In this document: one piece after another, positions 1-12,000 of the stretch
How the letters are laid out: each line of letters starts with the position of its first letter
How positions within the stretch are numbered: position 1 is the first letter of the stretch
From: Simkania negevensis
GTDB taxonomy: Bacteria > Chlamydiota > Chlamydiia > Chlamydiales > JAFITR01
DNA: 13,527 nt
Reading direction: 5' to 3'
Assembly: GCA_017116025.1 (NCBI GenBank)
Contig: JAFITR010000028.1
Span: forward strand, 1 to 13,527
Program-made: the position numbers and the translations under genes
The notes under the pieces: generated by a model
Database searches by the model: none
What the model was told of the DNA's origin: nothing
The model's input: the letters and a program-made list of their open reading frames with translations, nothing else

Positions 1-3000
1 ATGGGGGATGCTTCTCCTATGAGGGAGCGTATGGTATTACCGAGGGCATCTTGTGGGATATGTCGTAGGAAGGCTGTTGTTTCTTCTGCGTAGTTTTGCA
101 TAATGGAGCGTTTGTCGATGGTGAGTGCGCGTGTTGAGAGTGCTCCGCAGGCAAAAGAGCGGAGGCTGTCGTAGTCGTCGACCTCGTTGTTGGGCATAGC
201 GGCTCGTATTGCTAGGCTATATAGCAGCGTCATCATAGCGCCTCTGTCGACGTGCATTTTGCAGTGGGAGTAGTTGAGTACGTTGTGGGAGCGGTGGGCG
301 TATTTTTGTTCCGACTGCAGTCTGATGAGGAGGTGAAAAACATCTTGAAAGAGCCGTTGTTTTTGCTGCCCTGCCAGCTTTTCCCACTCGTCTCTACCAT
401 TTTCTTCGATCTTTTTGAACAGCTGTCGTGTGGCGTCGAGTGTCCATTCGATTTCGTCGTTAGAGACTCTTGAGGTAAAGAAATAGCCACATCGTTTGTC
501 TTCGATTCTCCTGCATGCTTTCCCGTCTTTGCCAAAAATGTGTTGTTTGAACTGATCAAAGAAGGAATCTGCATTTTTCCACTTTGCAACCTTCCCTTGG
601 TAGAAGTCAGTGTCGAGAGGCAGTGTCATGACGTCGAGGGAAAATGGGTGTTCCATCACATTTTTCATGATGTTGCGTGTGCGCTTGCCTTCCGCTCCTT
701 GCATCTGTTGGTAGTTGATTTCAAAGATGAACTTCGTTGCCCCTTGTGGAGCTTTGGCGCCGAGGAATGCATTGTTTTCTACCGCCTGCAGCAAACCTTT
801 GTAGAGGGGACGCACGTTGGCATCGACGGTAGGTGTAGGGGCGTAGAGGGAGCAAACCTTGGCGTGTGGACCGTATGTCGTTTCTCCTAGTGTTGTGGGG
901 TAGTTGTCAGAAGCATAGGGGTCGTAGCTGCCTGGTATTGCTTCTACACTTTTTAGTGCTGATAGCGCTTTCATAGGGCGTTGGATGGCATAGGTCACTT
1001 TTTTGACGACTCCTGAGGCGTCGGCAAAGTGTTTCCTTGTGAGGTTGTAGCTCTCTTCGACATCTTGGGCAAGGTCAATCCACTCGTCATGGATCTCTTG
1101 CGTTCCTTTTCTCTTTTTATCTACTTCGGCAAGGAGGCCTTGGCCTACTCTTCTCACCTCTTCACCAGCGTGAGATTTTGTGTGCATGGCGAGACAGACG
1201 TTGTGGATAAAAGCGATCGCAGGAAGAGCGCTCTCTCTTAAGAAGAGGTAGCTGTCAGACTGAAGAACTTCTTCTAGCAGCACAACTGTCTTTCTGTTGG
1301 CAGCAGCGAGATCGCTTTCTTTCGGCTGGCTTTGTAACTGGTCGTGCAGACCGCTAACAGCGCTATTGATTGCCTCTGCTGCTTTCTGGGAGTGTTGTGT
1401 GGCTTTCAATTCCTTTTGTAAGCGGGTATGGAGCTCTCTTGTATGGCTCTCGATCTGGTTGAGCAGATGGTCTACACTGCCTTCTGTTTCCGGTGTTGTT
1501 TTGAGTGCTGTGGCAAGCGTTGTCAAGGCGTTGCGCACCTGTGTCCGTGTGAGCGCCTTCGGATTCTCTTTCGTTAGCTCGCGCATGCATATTTCGATGG
1601 CCCCAGAGGTCCTCTCGTGGTAGATGTCTTGGAATCCTTCGACAGCGACAATACGCCACAGCAAGCGTCTTGTTTTTTCGCGCAAGATCTGCGTGCCTTC
1701 TTTATCCGATAGAGAAAAGTAGGCCTCTTCAACGGCAAGAGCAGCGTTGTCTGTAGCAGCAGCTTCGTTAGCCATGGCCTGACACCATCTCTTTTCGAAT
1801 GCATCTTTTGCCTTGTCAGCGATTGCAGTGACGTTGCTGTCGACGACGATGGCGTTGTAGATCTTCGAAACGAGGAAGGTGATGGCCCACAGTGGAGAAA
1901 GAATGACGAGAGCAAGAACGACAAAAATCTTTTTCGCTATAGCGATGATCTTGTCGATAATGCTATCTGGGTTGGGAGCGATTGTAGAGAACTGCTTCCC
2001 AATGGCAGCAAGGGGTGTTTTGCTGTGTAAAGGATGGGGTGATGCTACTTCTGCTCTTCCCTGTTCAGCGGGGATGAGAGGCTCTATTCGCTCCTCCGCC
2101 TGCTTACGCCCTTCTATCTCGTAAAACAACGTCTTTTGCTCTGCTGCCAGATGTTGCTTCCGCTCTGCTTTTACATGGACGATCGCCTTATCACTGATCA
2201 AATGAAGCTTCTCGTCGTCAAGGGCGGCGATTTGTTCACCATTGTTCAAGAAAGATAGTTGGGCGTCGCTGAGTAGGGCCACTTGCTCAGGAAGGAGGTG
2301 TGCGACAGAGGCATCAGAAATTCTGTGCATGATCCTTTCACTCTTGATGGCGCGAACAAGATCAACCCTTTGCAAATAGCCAATCTGTGTATCAGATAAC
2401 ATGGGCAGTTGATCGATACGAAGACCACTGTTGATTTGAGCAGCTGTTAATGATTGGATCTGTTCTCTTGTTTCTAGATATGGGCTTTGTTCTGCTGTGA
2501 GGTCGTTGACTTGGCCGGCTGTGACGTGCTTGACCATTTCTTTAGGAATCGCTTGAATCAGCGCACGGCCACTCAACGCTTGGATCTGTTCACTTGTTTC
2601 CAGATATGGGATTTGTTCTTTTTTGAGGTCGTTGGCTTGGCCGGCTGTGACGTATTTGACCATCCTGTTAGGAATCGCTTGGATTTGTGCAGAGGTTTGC
2701 AGATACTTGATCTCTTCTTTTATGAGATATGGAACTTGTTCGGGCCTGACATGAGCCACTTGTAATCCTGTTAGATAGTGGACAGCGGTATTATTGATTT
2801 TTTGGATGCGTTCAGTATTTTCGACAGCTGTCACCTGTTCTTTTGTTCCGAGCAAGGAAACTTTGTCATTGGCGAGGTGTTTGACGAGAACGGCATCGAT
2901 GTATTTAATGACGCTGTCGTCGAGATAGGGTAGTTGTGGTTGTGTGATGTTGGCAACAAGCTTGGGCTGGCGTATTTTCTTAGTTTGTTCATCGGTGAGG

Positions 3001-6000
3001 TGAGGGACGATATTCGCATTAACAAAGTCGGCGTAGGCAGCATTAACGAGCTTGATCTTGGTAGGGTCATCGATGGTTTTTATGAGTTCAGCTTTTTTTA
3101 GTCGTTTGATTTGGTCATTGGCGAGGTGTTTGACTTGTGAGGGAGAAAGATCATCAAGCTGACTTTCCGTGAACATCTGGATGATTTCAGGGTCATCGAT
3201 GAATGGGATTTGTTCTTTGGAGAGGCAAGCAACCCGTTTTTTTTGTTCTGCTGGCTCGTTTTCTTTGATGAGAGAAGAAGCGACGGTGACGGGGAGTTTA
3301 CCAAAAAAGGGTTGTTGTTGTTCGGTCATCTGCCTGGCTTGTTCCAACGAGAAGTATTGGAAGTAATTCTCATTGTTGATCATGCCAACTTTGTCTATAG
3401 GAATAGCGCGAATCTGCTCGGGTTTCTCAAACACATTGAGGTAGGCGCGGTGCAGATGTGGTACTTGGACGGGTGTGATGTGTTTTGCCTGCTCTACTGT
3501 GAGCTTGAGAATCTGCTCCGCTGTTGTTAGGTGTTTCACCTGTTCTTTGGTAAGTAGATGAACGTAAGAAGGGTTCATTACAGCAATTTCTTCAGGGGAG
3601 TAATTGCGGATGATATCTTGATCGTTTGCGAGTTTTTCTTGCCTGCGCAAGTGGACGATGCGCTTTTGCATCATCTTGCGGTATTTTTCCGGTTGCATGA
3701 TGGGGCTGTTGTTGAATAGCTGCTTCTGTACAGGGTCTTTTTCGACTTTGAGCTTGAGGTAGCGCAGCTTCGTTTCCGGGTGGCTTTCGTTGAGCCAGCG
3801 GTCAACTTCTTCTGTATGTATGTTGAGGTAGTGCATGTTGCCGTTGAAGAGATTGATCTGGAGCAAGGCGCGTGAGATGGCTTTGTCGTGTTGTTCCCTT
3901 GATAGAGGGGTGTTGTATCGATTATCTTGCAAGCTGGTGCCGTCGGGTTGGATGAGCCAGATATGGCGAGCATCATCTGTTTGGGAACCTTTGAGCCATT
4001 CTTTCCATTTCTCCGCATCGTAGCTAGAGAGAAGGATGAAGAAAATTTTTCCTTCGTGTTCGACGGCAAGGATCTGGTTGCCGGGCTTCTGGTATTGACT
4101 GAAGACGGGGTGGGGCATAGTCCCTGTAAGTCGGAAGTTGTTGGTTAAAAGTATGTTGTCGTCAAAGATGTCGTGGTACTTGCGTTCGTATTTGAAAAGA
4201 GCATTGCTAGGAAGCTTTCCGAGAATTTGTTTCAGAGAAAATATTTTGGGCCTAGAGCTGCTTGTTGTTTGGGTGTAGTCAGGATTGTTGTTAGGGCGTA
4301 TCAGCTCTTGAATCGATGGCATCTGGATCCAGCCCTTTTCTTCAATAGCACTTTGTGGTTGCACATTGAGGTAGCTTTGCAACTCTTGCTGTAATTCTTG
4401 CTCAAGTTCCTGCTCGACCTCCTGTTCGACCTCCTGTTCTATCTGCAGCTCTACTTCTTCTTCGAGGCCGATAATATCAGCTGCAGGTTCTTTGACCTCG
4501 GCAGGAAGAGCGCCACACCGCTTGGCACGATCGATGAGACAGTTTAGTTCTGTTTCTAGTTCGTTGATCGTCTCTTGCTGATCTGTTGGGAAGTTCTCCA
4601 GGGCTATTTTGATATGACGCCGGAGGTTGTCGATGGTGTCGACGCTCTTTTCGACCCGACCGAATTGTGTGTAGGGCGAGTCTGACGAGGTGGAAAGAAG
4701 AACTTTTTGGTATTTTTTGAACTCTTCGCTTATCGTGCTTGCGATATTTTTGAATGACGGATCAGCTGCCATTCTCAAGTTGAGGAGTCTCTCTAGAGCC
4801 TTTTTTCTGATGATGTTGTTGATCTGCTGTTTAAAGGAACGGTATGTGTCCATAGCGAGGCGTATTGCCTGGAATTTGATGCTCGATTTGATCAGATCGA
4901 GAACAGTCTTGCCTCCATTGATCAGGGAGCCCTGTACACCTTCTGGAACGATGTATTCGACATCTTGGAAATAGAAGAATTCTCGTAAGCGTAAGATGCC
5001 TTGGAAGAAGTTTCTCCTTAGCAGCCTTTCGTCAACGGTGACAAAGTTTTTGCTCGTGGGGCATTGTTTGATATCGGAACCCGTTGTGTGGCTTTCGTCG
5101 TAGTAGACGAAGAGCTTGTTTAACGGGACGCCACTACCTTCTATGAGCTCCTTGCTTGTGCCGCCGATGACTTCGTAGGAAGGGGCTCCTTTTTTCATGA
5201 TAGCCAGCTTGCCAGCGTTTTTCTTTTCTGAAGAAGAGGCACCAGGCCCTGCAGGGGGTAGGTAGAAGAGGACGGCTTCGATCCTCTCGTCGTTTTCAAA
5301 ATAGTCGAGGATCTCGCGTGCTACTTGCGTGTTGTTGATCCCTTTGAAGTGGCCGCCGACGTCGATGATGCCGTAGAACTGCTCTTTTAGCGGGTGGTTG
5401 GCGAGGGCTTCTGTAAGTAGCTCTTTAGCATTTGATGAGTTGACGACGTGGACGTTTTCCTCCTTCAACTTTTCTGCTCGTCGGAGCATGGTGTCGACGA
5501 TACGTCCCTCGGTACCCTCGTCGGGAAGGGTGTTGTTTGCTAGGGATTCGCGGTATCCTGGGGCATTCCATGGCGTTCCCGACATGGCGCGGCAGCTGTT
5601 GATCTGGTCGATCAGGCTTTGTGGTGTGCTGGTAAAGCGGTGTGTGTAGAATGAGACGTAGTGGGCGATCGTCTCTGTTTCGGCGTCGAGAAGCTTGTTC
5701 GTCTCCTTGTTGATGTTTGCCACGGCTTCGTCGACCTTGCCAGGGTTGTCGATTTCGGCGAGGGCAACCCCTGTCAGTTCTTTGAACTCTTCGGCTTCGG
5801 CCGTCTCATTGAAAGGCTCGTCGTAGAGAAGCGCTGCTGTTTTGAATTTGTTGGCGAGGTCGATGACTTGATAGGGAGAGAGCCCTTGTGAGAGTGCTGT
5901 CAGATAGTGGTAGATGATCGATTCGTAGTGGTAGCCAAATTTTGTCGTCGACGGTGTGTCGACGCCTTGGTAGGGGAGAACTTCTCCTGCGTTTTCGATG

Positions 6001-9000
6001 TTCTTCGATCGACCAAAATGGCGGCCACAGCTTTTGCCTAACGTGGCGGGTAGCAATGTCTGTATTACGTGTTTGGCAAGGGCGATTAGGTTGGCAGGCT
6101 CGGATTCTTTTGCGTTAGCAGAATTAGCACGCCGCGCCAGCTCCCTAAGGAAGGTGATGTCGTCGTCGATCTTTGAGCGGTTTTGCTGTGTTTCATACCA
6201 ACGTCTCGCTTTTTCTACCTCTTGTCGATGTTCGGTAGGGACAGTACGATCGTTACTGTAGTCGGCAAGAATTTGTGCCTGAGAAGAGATCTCGTTTCTG
6301 AGGTAGCGGATGAGCGAGCTCCTCTGTTCTTGTTTGACGGCAAAAGGGGCATATGTTTCGGCTAATCTGTTGGCGAGAAAAGGTTCTACTTTTTTTCGGT
6401 ACTCTTCTTGGGAGAGTTGCGCCTGTTCGTTGCGCTTGATACCTGTGAGCTCTTCCATCGTCTGGTTGGTGCCGGGGATCGCCTCTTTGCTGGCCAAAAG
6501 CCCCATGATTGTTTTGACGACATCGACCCTCTCCGATTTGACGCGTTCAGCTTCTCCTATGGGGAAGTTAACTTCGCGCAAGGCGTTGAGGACGAGATCG
6601 ACTTCGTCGATGGTGGCGTCGCTGTTATTGCGAAAGATGAGGAGAATGTCGCGCAAGGTGGCGATCTTGTGCATAAGCTCTTCCGGAGGAGCTTTACCCG
6701 CATTGTTGATGTACTCTTGAGCAGAGCTTAAAAATTCAAGCTCTAGAGCTTGTAACGTCTCGCTTTTGACGACGACCATCTCTTCGCGTTCCATCGCATT
6801 TTTTAACTTGTTGTGGACCCACTGAAGGTTTTGAAGAGTGAAAGCGTTCCTAGATAGGTCGATGCTGTCGATCTCTTGGTGGAAATGTTTGCGTTGGGCC
6901 TTCTTGAGGTTTTCCCTGACAGTATAAAACTGTGAGGCGGGAGTGACGAAGAGGGCGAGGCGTCCAGGCTTGGCAGCGAGGTGGCCGAGGATGGAGGCGA
7001 GCACAGACGTCTTGCCCCCTCCCATGATGAGCTGGATGACGATGTCGCTGTAGCGCTTACCATTTCCTGTTTCTGTCATCTTCTGCAACAACTCATACTG
7101 TTCAGGACGGATGCGCATGTCGCTGAAATATTCGAAGACGAGGAATGGTATCTCGCGCTCGGGGTCGAGAGGAGTGTTGCTATTGCCGTAGGCTTTTTTG
7201 GCGAAAAGTTCGTAGCCCAGTTGCTCGATGAGGTAGCGCTGCTCCTCGCTGTTGCCAAGGCCGTTGGCAACAAGTTTGCCTACATGCACACACCCCCTAC
7301 GCCACTGCTGCAGGTGGGTAGCGTTGACTAGGTATTTGCCGATCAGCTGGTGTAGGTTCTTTATTTCTTGCTCGTCGAGGTTGGTGTTAGCAGCGTAAAA
7401 CAGCTCTTCCCTTCCTTTCAAGAAGAGGAGGATGAGGTCGTTCAGGTTAAGCTTCTTGTTTGAACGTCCTCTGAGAAGCATCGATTCTCTCAGAGCATGT
7501 GAAGAGTCTTGCGATTTTCTATTTGCAAGAGCCAAAATAACTTTTTCCTGTGCTTCTAGACGTTCTTCTTGCTCGTTAATCTTTACCGACATCTCGCTCT
7601 CGAACGCTTTAAACTCCTTGCCCTCTTTTAGCGAATAATGAGGGAGAGAAGCGTTTTGCTGCTGCCCTGTACGCAGTTCTTCGGCAAAAGCAGCAAACTC
7701 TTTTCGAATGGCATCGCTGTATTCAGCCTCCGTATCGCTGATTTCTTGAGGGCCTAAGGCGATCTCCGCGCTTCCTTTACACTCTTCGTGTTTATCGTTA
7801 TTTAACCATTCGCTTGGTAGCGGGTAACTCCTTTCAAAACTGTTGGTTGCGCCAGGAAAACGTAGAGAGGCGGGGGTTGTTGGTGTGATGTAACGTGCGG
7901 CAGGTTGTGCCGCTATGAGTGGAAAGGTGGCGTGAAGATTATCGATCTCTATCTGCTGGGGTTGTTGCGCTGGTGAGGCTTGAGAGACGGCAGGCTCTGG
8001 TTGTCTCTGCTGTGCGTTGCTATAGGCGATGTTGAGTGTCCTGTGGAAGTTGTATAGCTCACCCTCTGTTGGATTGTTTGCGACAGGGTAGGCAGGTGGT
8101 CGTCGGGGATGTTGTAAAGCAAAAATGAGGTAGTTGTATAAAACCCAGTCAAGATAAGCATGCTTTTGTTGTAGATTTTCGGTGTCGATCTGGCTGAGGC
8201 GGAAGAGTAACGCTTTTTTTTGCGCTTTGCTGCCTTTTGCAGCAACTTCGTAGAGAGAAACAAAATCGTTTGAGAGCTGTAACCCTTCTTGGACGAAGAG
8301 TATAGATAGATGTTTTATTGGAGGACGTGGTCTTCCATATCGGTTTTCGAAGGAAAATGCTTTGAGATAGTTTCGATACTGGTAGCTTTCTGTCTCGTGA
8401 TGGGCTAACGCTGGACACGGTTGCTCTTCACAGTCGCCTCTAAAGCGTGATTTGTCTGGTGGTAGCGCAGTGTATTCAGGGCCTAGGTGGGCGAGATGGT
8501 GTGGCTGTGTGAAGGAGGGGAGGGGTGGATGTTGGTTGGCGAAGGCGGTAGGTTTCTTTGGTGTGTTGTGCGTTAGGTCGTAGTGGCGGCGTGCAAAAGC
8601 AGTGACTTCAAGAACGGATTCGATGAGCTCAACCTCTTCTTCTTTCGACAGCCGCAAAGAAACATCGACGTTTTGGAGCCCATCGAGGTAGCAAGTGTAG
8701 TCAGCATGAATTGTTCTTGTTATCGCTTTTTCTTTAGCTTCTTTAGCTTCTTTAGCTTTTTTGCTTTCTTGCTCTTCTTTTTTCTTCTCAAATTCAGGCC
8801 TCTTTTTATGGTCGGCTAGCATCTTGTACGCGTGTAGGCGTAGAGTAGCCGCATTGGCGGAGAAATCTTTGTTCCTCTGACCTAAGAGAAAGATCCATTC
8901 GAGGATCTCCTGGCTTTGCAGAGAAAGGAGGTCGCTTTGTGTCACTGTACGTAAGCAAGTGAGAGCCTCAGTATAGTTCCTTTGTCCTAGATAGAGGTAG

Positions 9001-12000
9001 GCTAGAAAGAGGCTGCCTTCTGTATCTTTTGCCCTAGGCTTGTCATTGACAAGATCATACTCGAGAAAACGGTATTGCCCTTGCTGTGGTAGATCGAACT
9101 CGTCATCCTCTAGCCATTCTGTTGAGCGTTCTCTCTCTTCGATGTCGAGCGTTCCGTAAGACGTCAGCTCTTCCTCTGCAGAAAGTTTATGAAACTTTTG
9201 CAGTGGCAGAAGTAGCTTTTGCCCCTTCCCTTCCCTGCTCTCTAGCAGGAGGTAGTTGTGCATGTTGCCGAAAAGCCAACGTTTTTGGCTTGCAGACAAC
9301 TGATACTGCTGGTTACTCGCCCATACCGCTTGGCCGTTTGTGCTAGTGACAAAGGCAAGGGTTCTTTCGTTGGAAGAGAGATAGCGAGGAAAAATGATCG
9401 CGGCAACGCGTGCATCACGACCTTCTCCCTTGAGCCAGATAGCCGTGTAGTTATTGCATTCAAAGTGAGCCAGCGGATCAGGATCGTCATTGCTGTTATA
9501 AAACCGTTGTTGATGTAGATAAAGGCACCTTTGTTCTTGCCGCGTTTTCCTCTCGTCTTCTGCCGGGATGATCCTGCCATCCGAATAGACTAAATAGAGG
9601 GTCTTTCCCGTTTTGAGGTCGGTAATCAGTGACGGCTTGTCTTGATCGCTAGAGAGCCAGAAAGCGTGGTCGGCTTTGAGGAAATGGGGGATTTCCTTAA
9701 GTAGATTTTTGTGGTAAGGGTTTTGACAAAAGCTGGTCGGCGCGATGTACTGGTACCAGATGCCATTTCGTTCCATCTGTAGACCCTGGCTCAAGGTGTC
9801 GTCTGGTGCTTGTGTGATCATTCGCATCGGCCCTAGCCGGGGCGAGTTGAAGTAATGGCTGTTGCCGGAGGCATGGAAGGTAAAGTCTTCTTCTTCAAAA
9901 AGTCTTTTGTAGGCAGAGTCGTCTTTCCATTTGGGCTTTTGCGTGTTTTTGAGGACGCCTGCCTCGTTACAAATCTCCCCCGTTTCGATGTTGACAGCCC
10001 AAAACGTACTGCTGGACGTCTCAAGATGGTAGGTGGGGTGATTTGGTTTTGGTTGCCATTGCTGTTGATCGGATTTCGGCGGAAGAGAGAAGATTTTGAA
10101 CAGGGTGTCAAAGAAGGTGTTCCGTCTTTCTGGCTCTTCAAGCAACTTTAGGAGTTGAGGTGACATTGTGTATGCAAAAGTTTGCGCTGCTGCTTTGAGA
10201 ATAGGAGAGTCGCTCGGATCATTCATATTGTTATTGAGATAGAAAATCCAGCTTTGATACGCACTTAAAAGCTCTGGAGAAGAGAGAGGGGAGATTTTTG
10301 TTTTTTGATAGAAGTGGTAGATGCGGTGTAGGTGAATGGCGCTTTTCTCTTGTAAAGAGAGGTTAGGGAGAGCCAGCCAGCGCTCCAATAACTCGTTTTC
10401 ATTATGGAGAATCTGGTCGCTCTTCTCTTGAGGCGCCAGGTTTCTTATCCTGTCGGCCAGGCGGACAAAGAAGAGACAGGCAGAGACGTTGGGCTTCTGC
10501 CCCGGTTGTTTCTCCCAAAAATCTCGAATTCCAGAGTTGAGCAGATCGATACACTGCTCAACGAGATTGGGCTCGGTAGCAAGCTGGTCAAACAGTGGCA
10601 GATGCCAGGAGTTATCGTTCATCTTGATCGGCTTAAAAAATATCGTGTCGAACAGTGTCTGGATAGCGATCTTTGCTAGCTCGCCTCTGTTGTGGCGAAA
10701 GTAGTAGAGAAGCTGGTAGGTAAAAAGGCGTGGTTGTGTGCCTGTTCGGATGAGCTCTCTGATGGGCAAAAGAAGGGTGTTTTTTTTGTTGATGAGGATG
10801 GCCGATTCGTCCGGCAAAGAGTCTCTATCGTGAGAAGAGGGTGAACCTATTGCGCCATTGTTGTTTGAAAAGTACACTGGTCCTTCTTCTTCGATGATAT
10901 GACGGACGGCCTTGTCGAAATCGCTTGTTTCTTGTAGCGGAGGGTGCATTTTTTTGTCTGTCTCAACGGATATTAAAAGGTATTGAGATCCGTATATGCA
11001 TGTAGCAGTGAGGGTCGTTGTGTCATAGATGCTGGGGGCCAGTATGACTGTGAATTTATGGTTTCTCTCCCCGTTTCGGTTGTTGTTGTAGTTGAATTCG
11101 AGGTACAGGGCGGCTCTTTTAAGGTATACAAGGTGGCCAAAGCCGCTTGCAAGAAGGGGCGATTTGGCTGGTTCGTCGCCAATATCCCACGTCAGCTCAA
11201 AGGCCATCATCTCGTCGGCTGAAAGGGGAGGCTTTTGACGGTTGGACTGTTGCCATTGCGAGTAGAACTTGTTTTGGGTTTGAACAGCTTCGTTGACTGC
11301 ATGATTGTTTTTTCTTAGTGTGTCGAAAAAGTGACAGTCGATATTCTCGTTAGGATTTAAACACCCTCGCTGACCAATAGGAAAGAATGAGAGTAGACTT
11401 CTCTTGTTTGTTTCTTTTGCACGTTTGTTGACACTATTAAAATAGTCGTTCACCATTTGCTGCTTTTTCCAATCGTTACTACAGTAAAAGACTTTGTAGC
11501 AATTACGCAGTCTTGGATAATACTGAACGCGATAGTCGATAAGGCGGGGCTCTCGAGGGCCGCGCTGGCGTGTGGAATCGATGCGTACGGCAAGAACGTG
11601 AGAAATGGCGTAGCCGAAGCAACAGTTGTTCTTTACCTTAGGACTGGCAATGGCAGAAGTCATTGACAGCGCAGCATAATGTCCGAGCAGGGTGTCAAAA
11701 CTAGAGATACACTGATTAAGGTCGCCTTGAGGTATACGCTGCCAAAAGTCTGCCTCGTTTGTTGTCGGAACAGGCAGCAGTGAAAGCAACTCTTCGAGCA
11801 CAACGTGTGCTGTTGTCTCTTGCTGTTTTGATAATGCATTTCGGACAACCTCTTCAGCCCTTGTTAGCGTAGCCAACAGCGTATCGGGAGTAGGAGGCTG
11901 AAGATTGTGGTATCCGTCAGTAGCGATCTCGTTGCGTCCTTCTTGAGGTCTACGCAGATGGTTTGTACGCAGTGTGCCTATGCTGTTTTTAAGAGGCGAT

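Noticed and set aside
233..589. Minus-strand open frame of 118 codons in another phase
   Set aside because: It lies inside the giant frame, is Ser/Thr/Lys/Asn-rich without family signal, and has no ribosome site; it is a shadow of the coding sequence.
2448..2705. Regular DNA repeats that could suggest a CRISPR array
   Set aside because: The repeats are long, imperfect, in frame with the giant protein and have no unique spacers of constant length.
4377..4463. Glu/Gln repeat as a frameshifted or assembly-error region
   Set aside because: The codon phase is the same on both sides, and the tetrad pattern gives a sensible coil.
6310..6720. Plus-strand open frame of 136 codons opposite the ATPase region
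   Set aside because: It is antisense to the conserved Walker B-like region, Ser/Leu/Arg-rich by reverse reading of the real codons, and overlaps another plus-strand frame; no support as a gene.
8583..8819. Plus-strand frame with a long Phe-rich tail that looks like a membrane protein
   Set aside because: The Phe run is simply the reverse reading of the Lys/Glu coil codons (tttctt-type) on the other strand.
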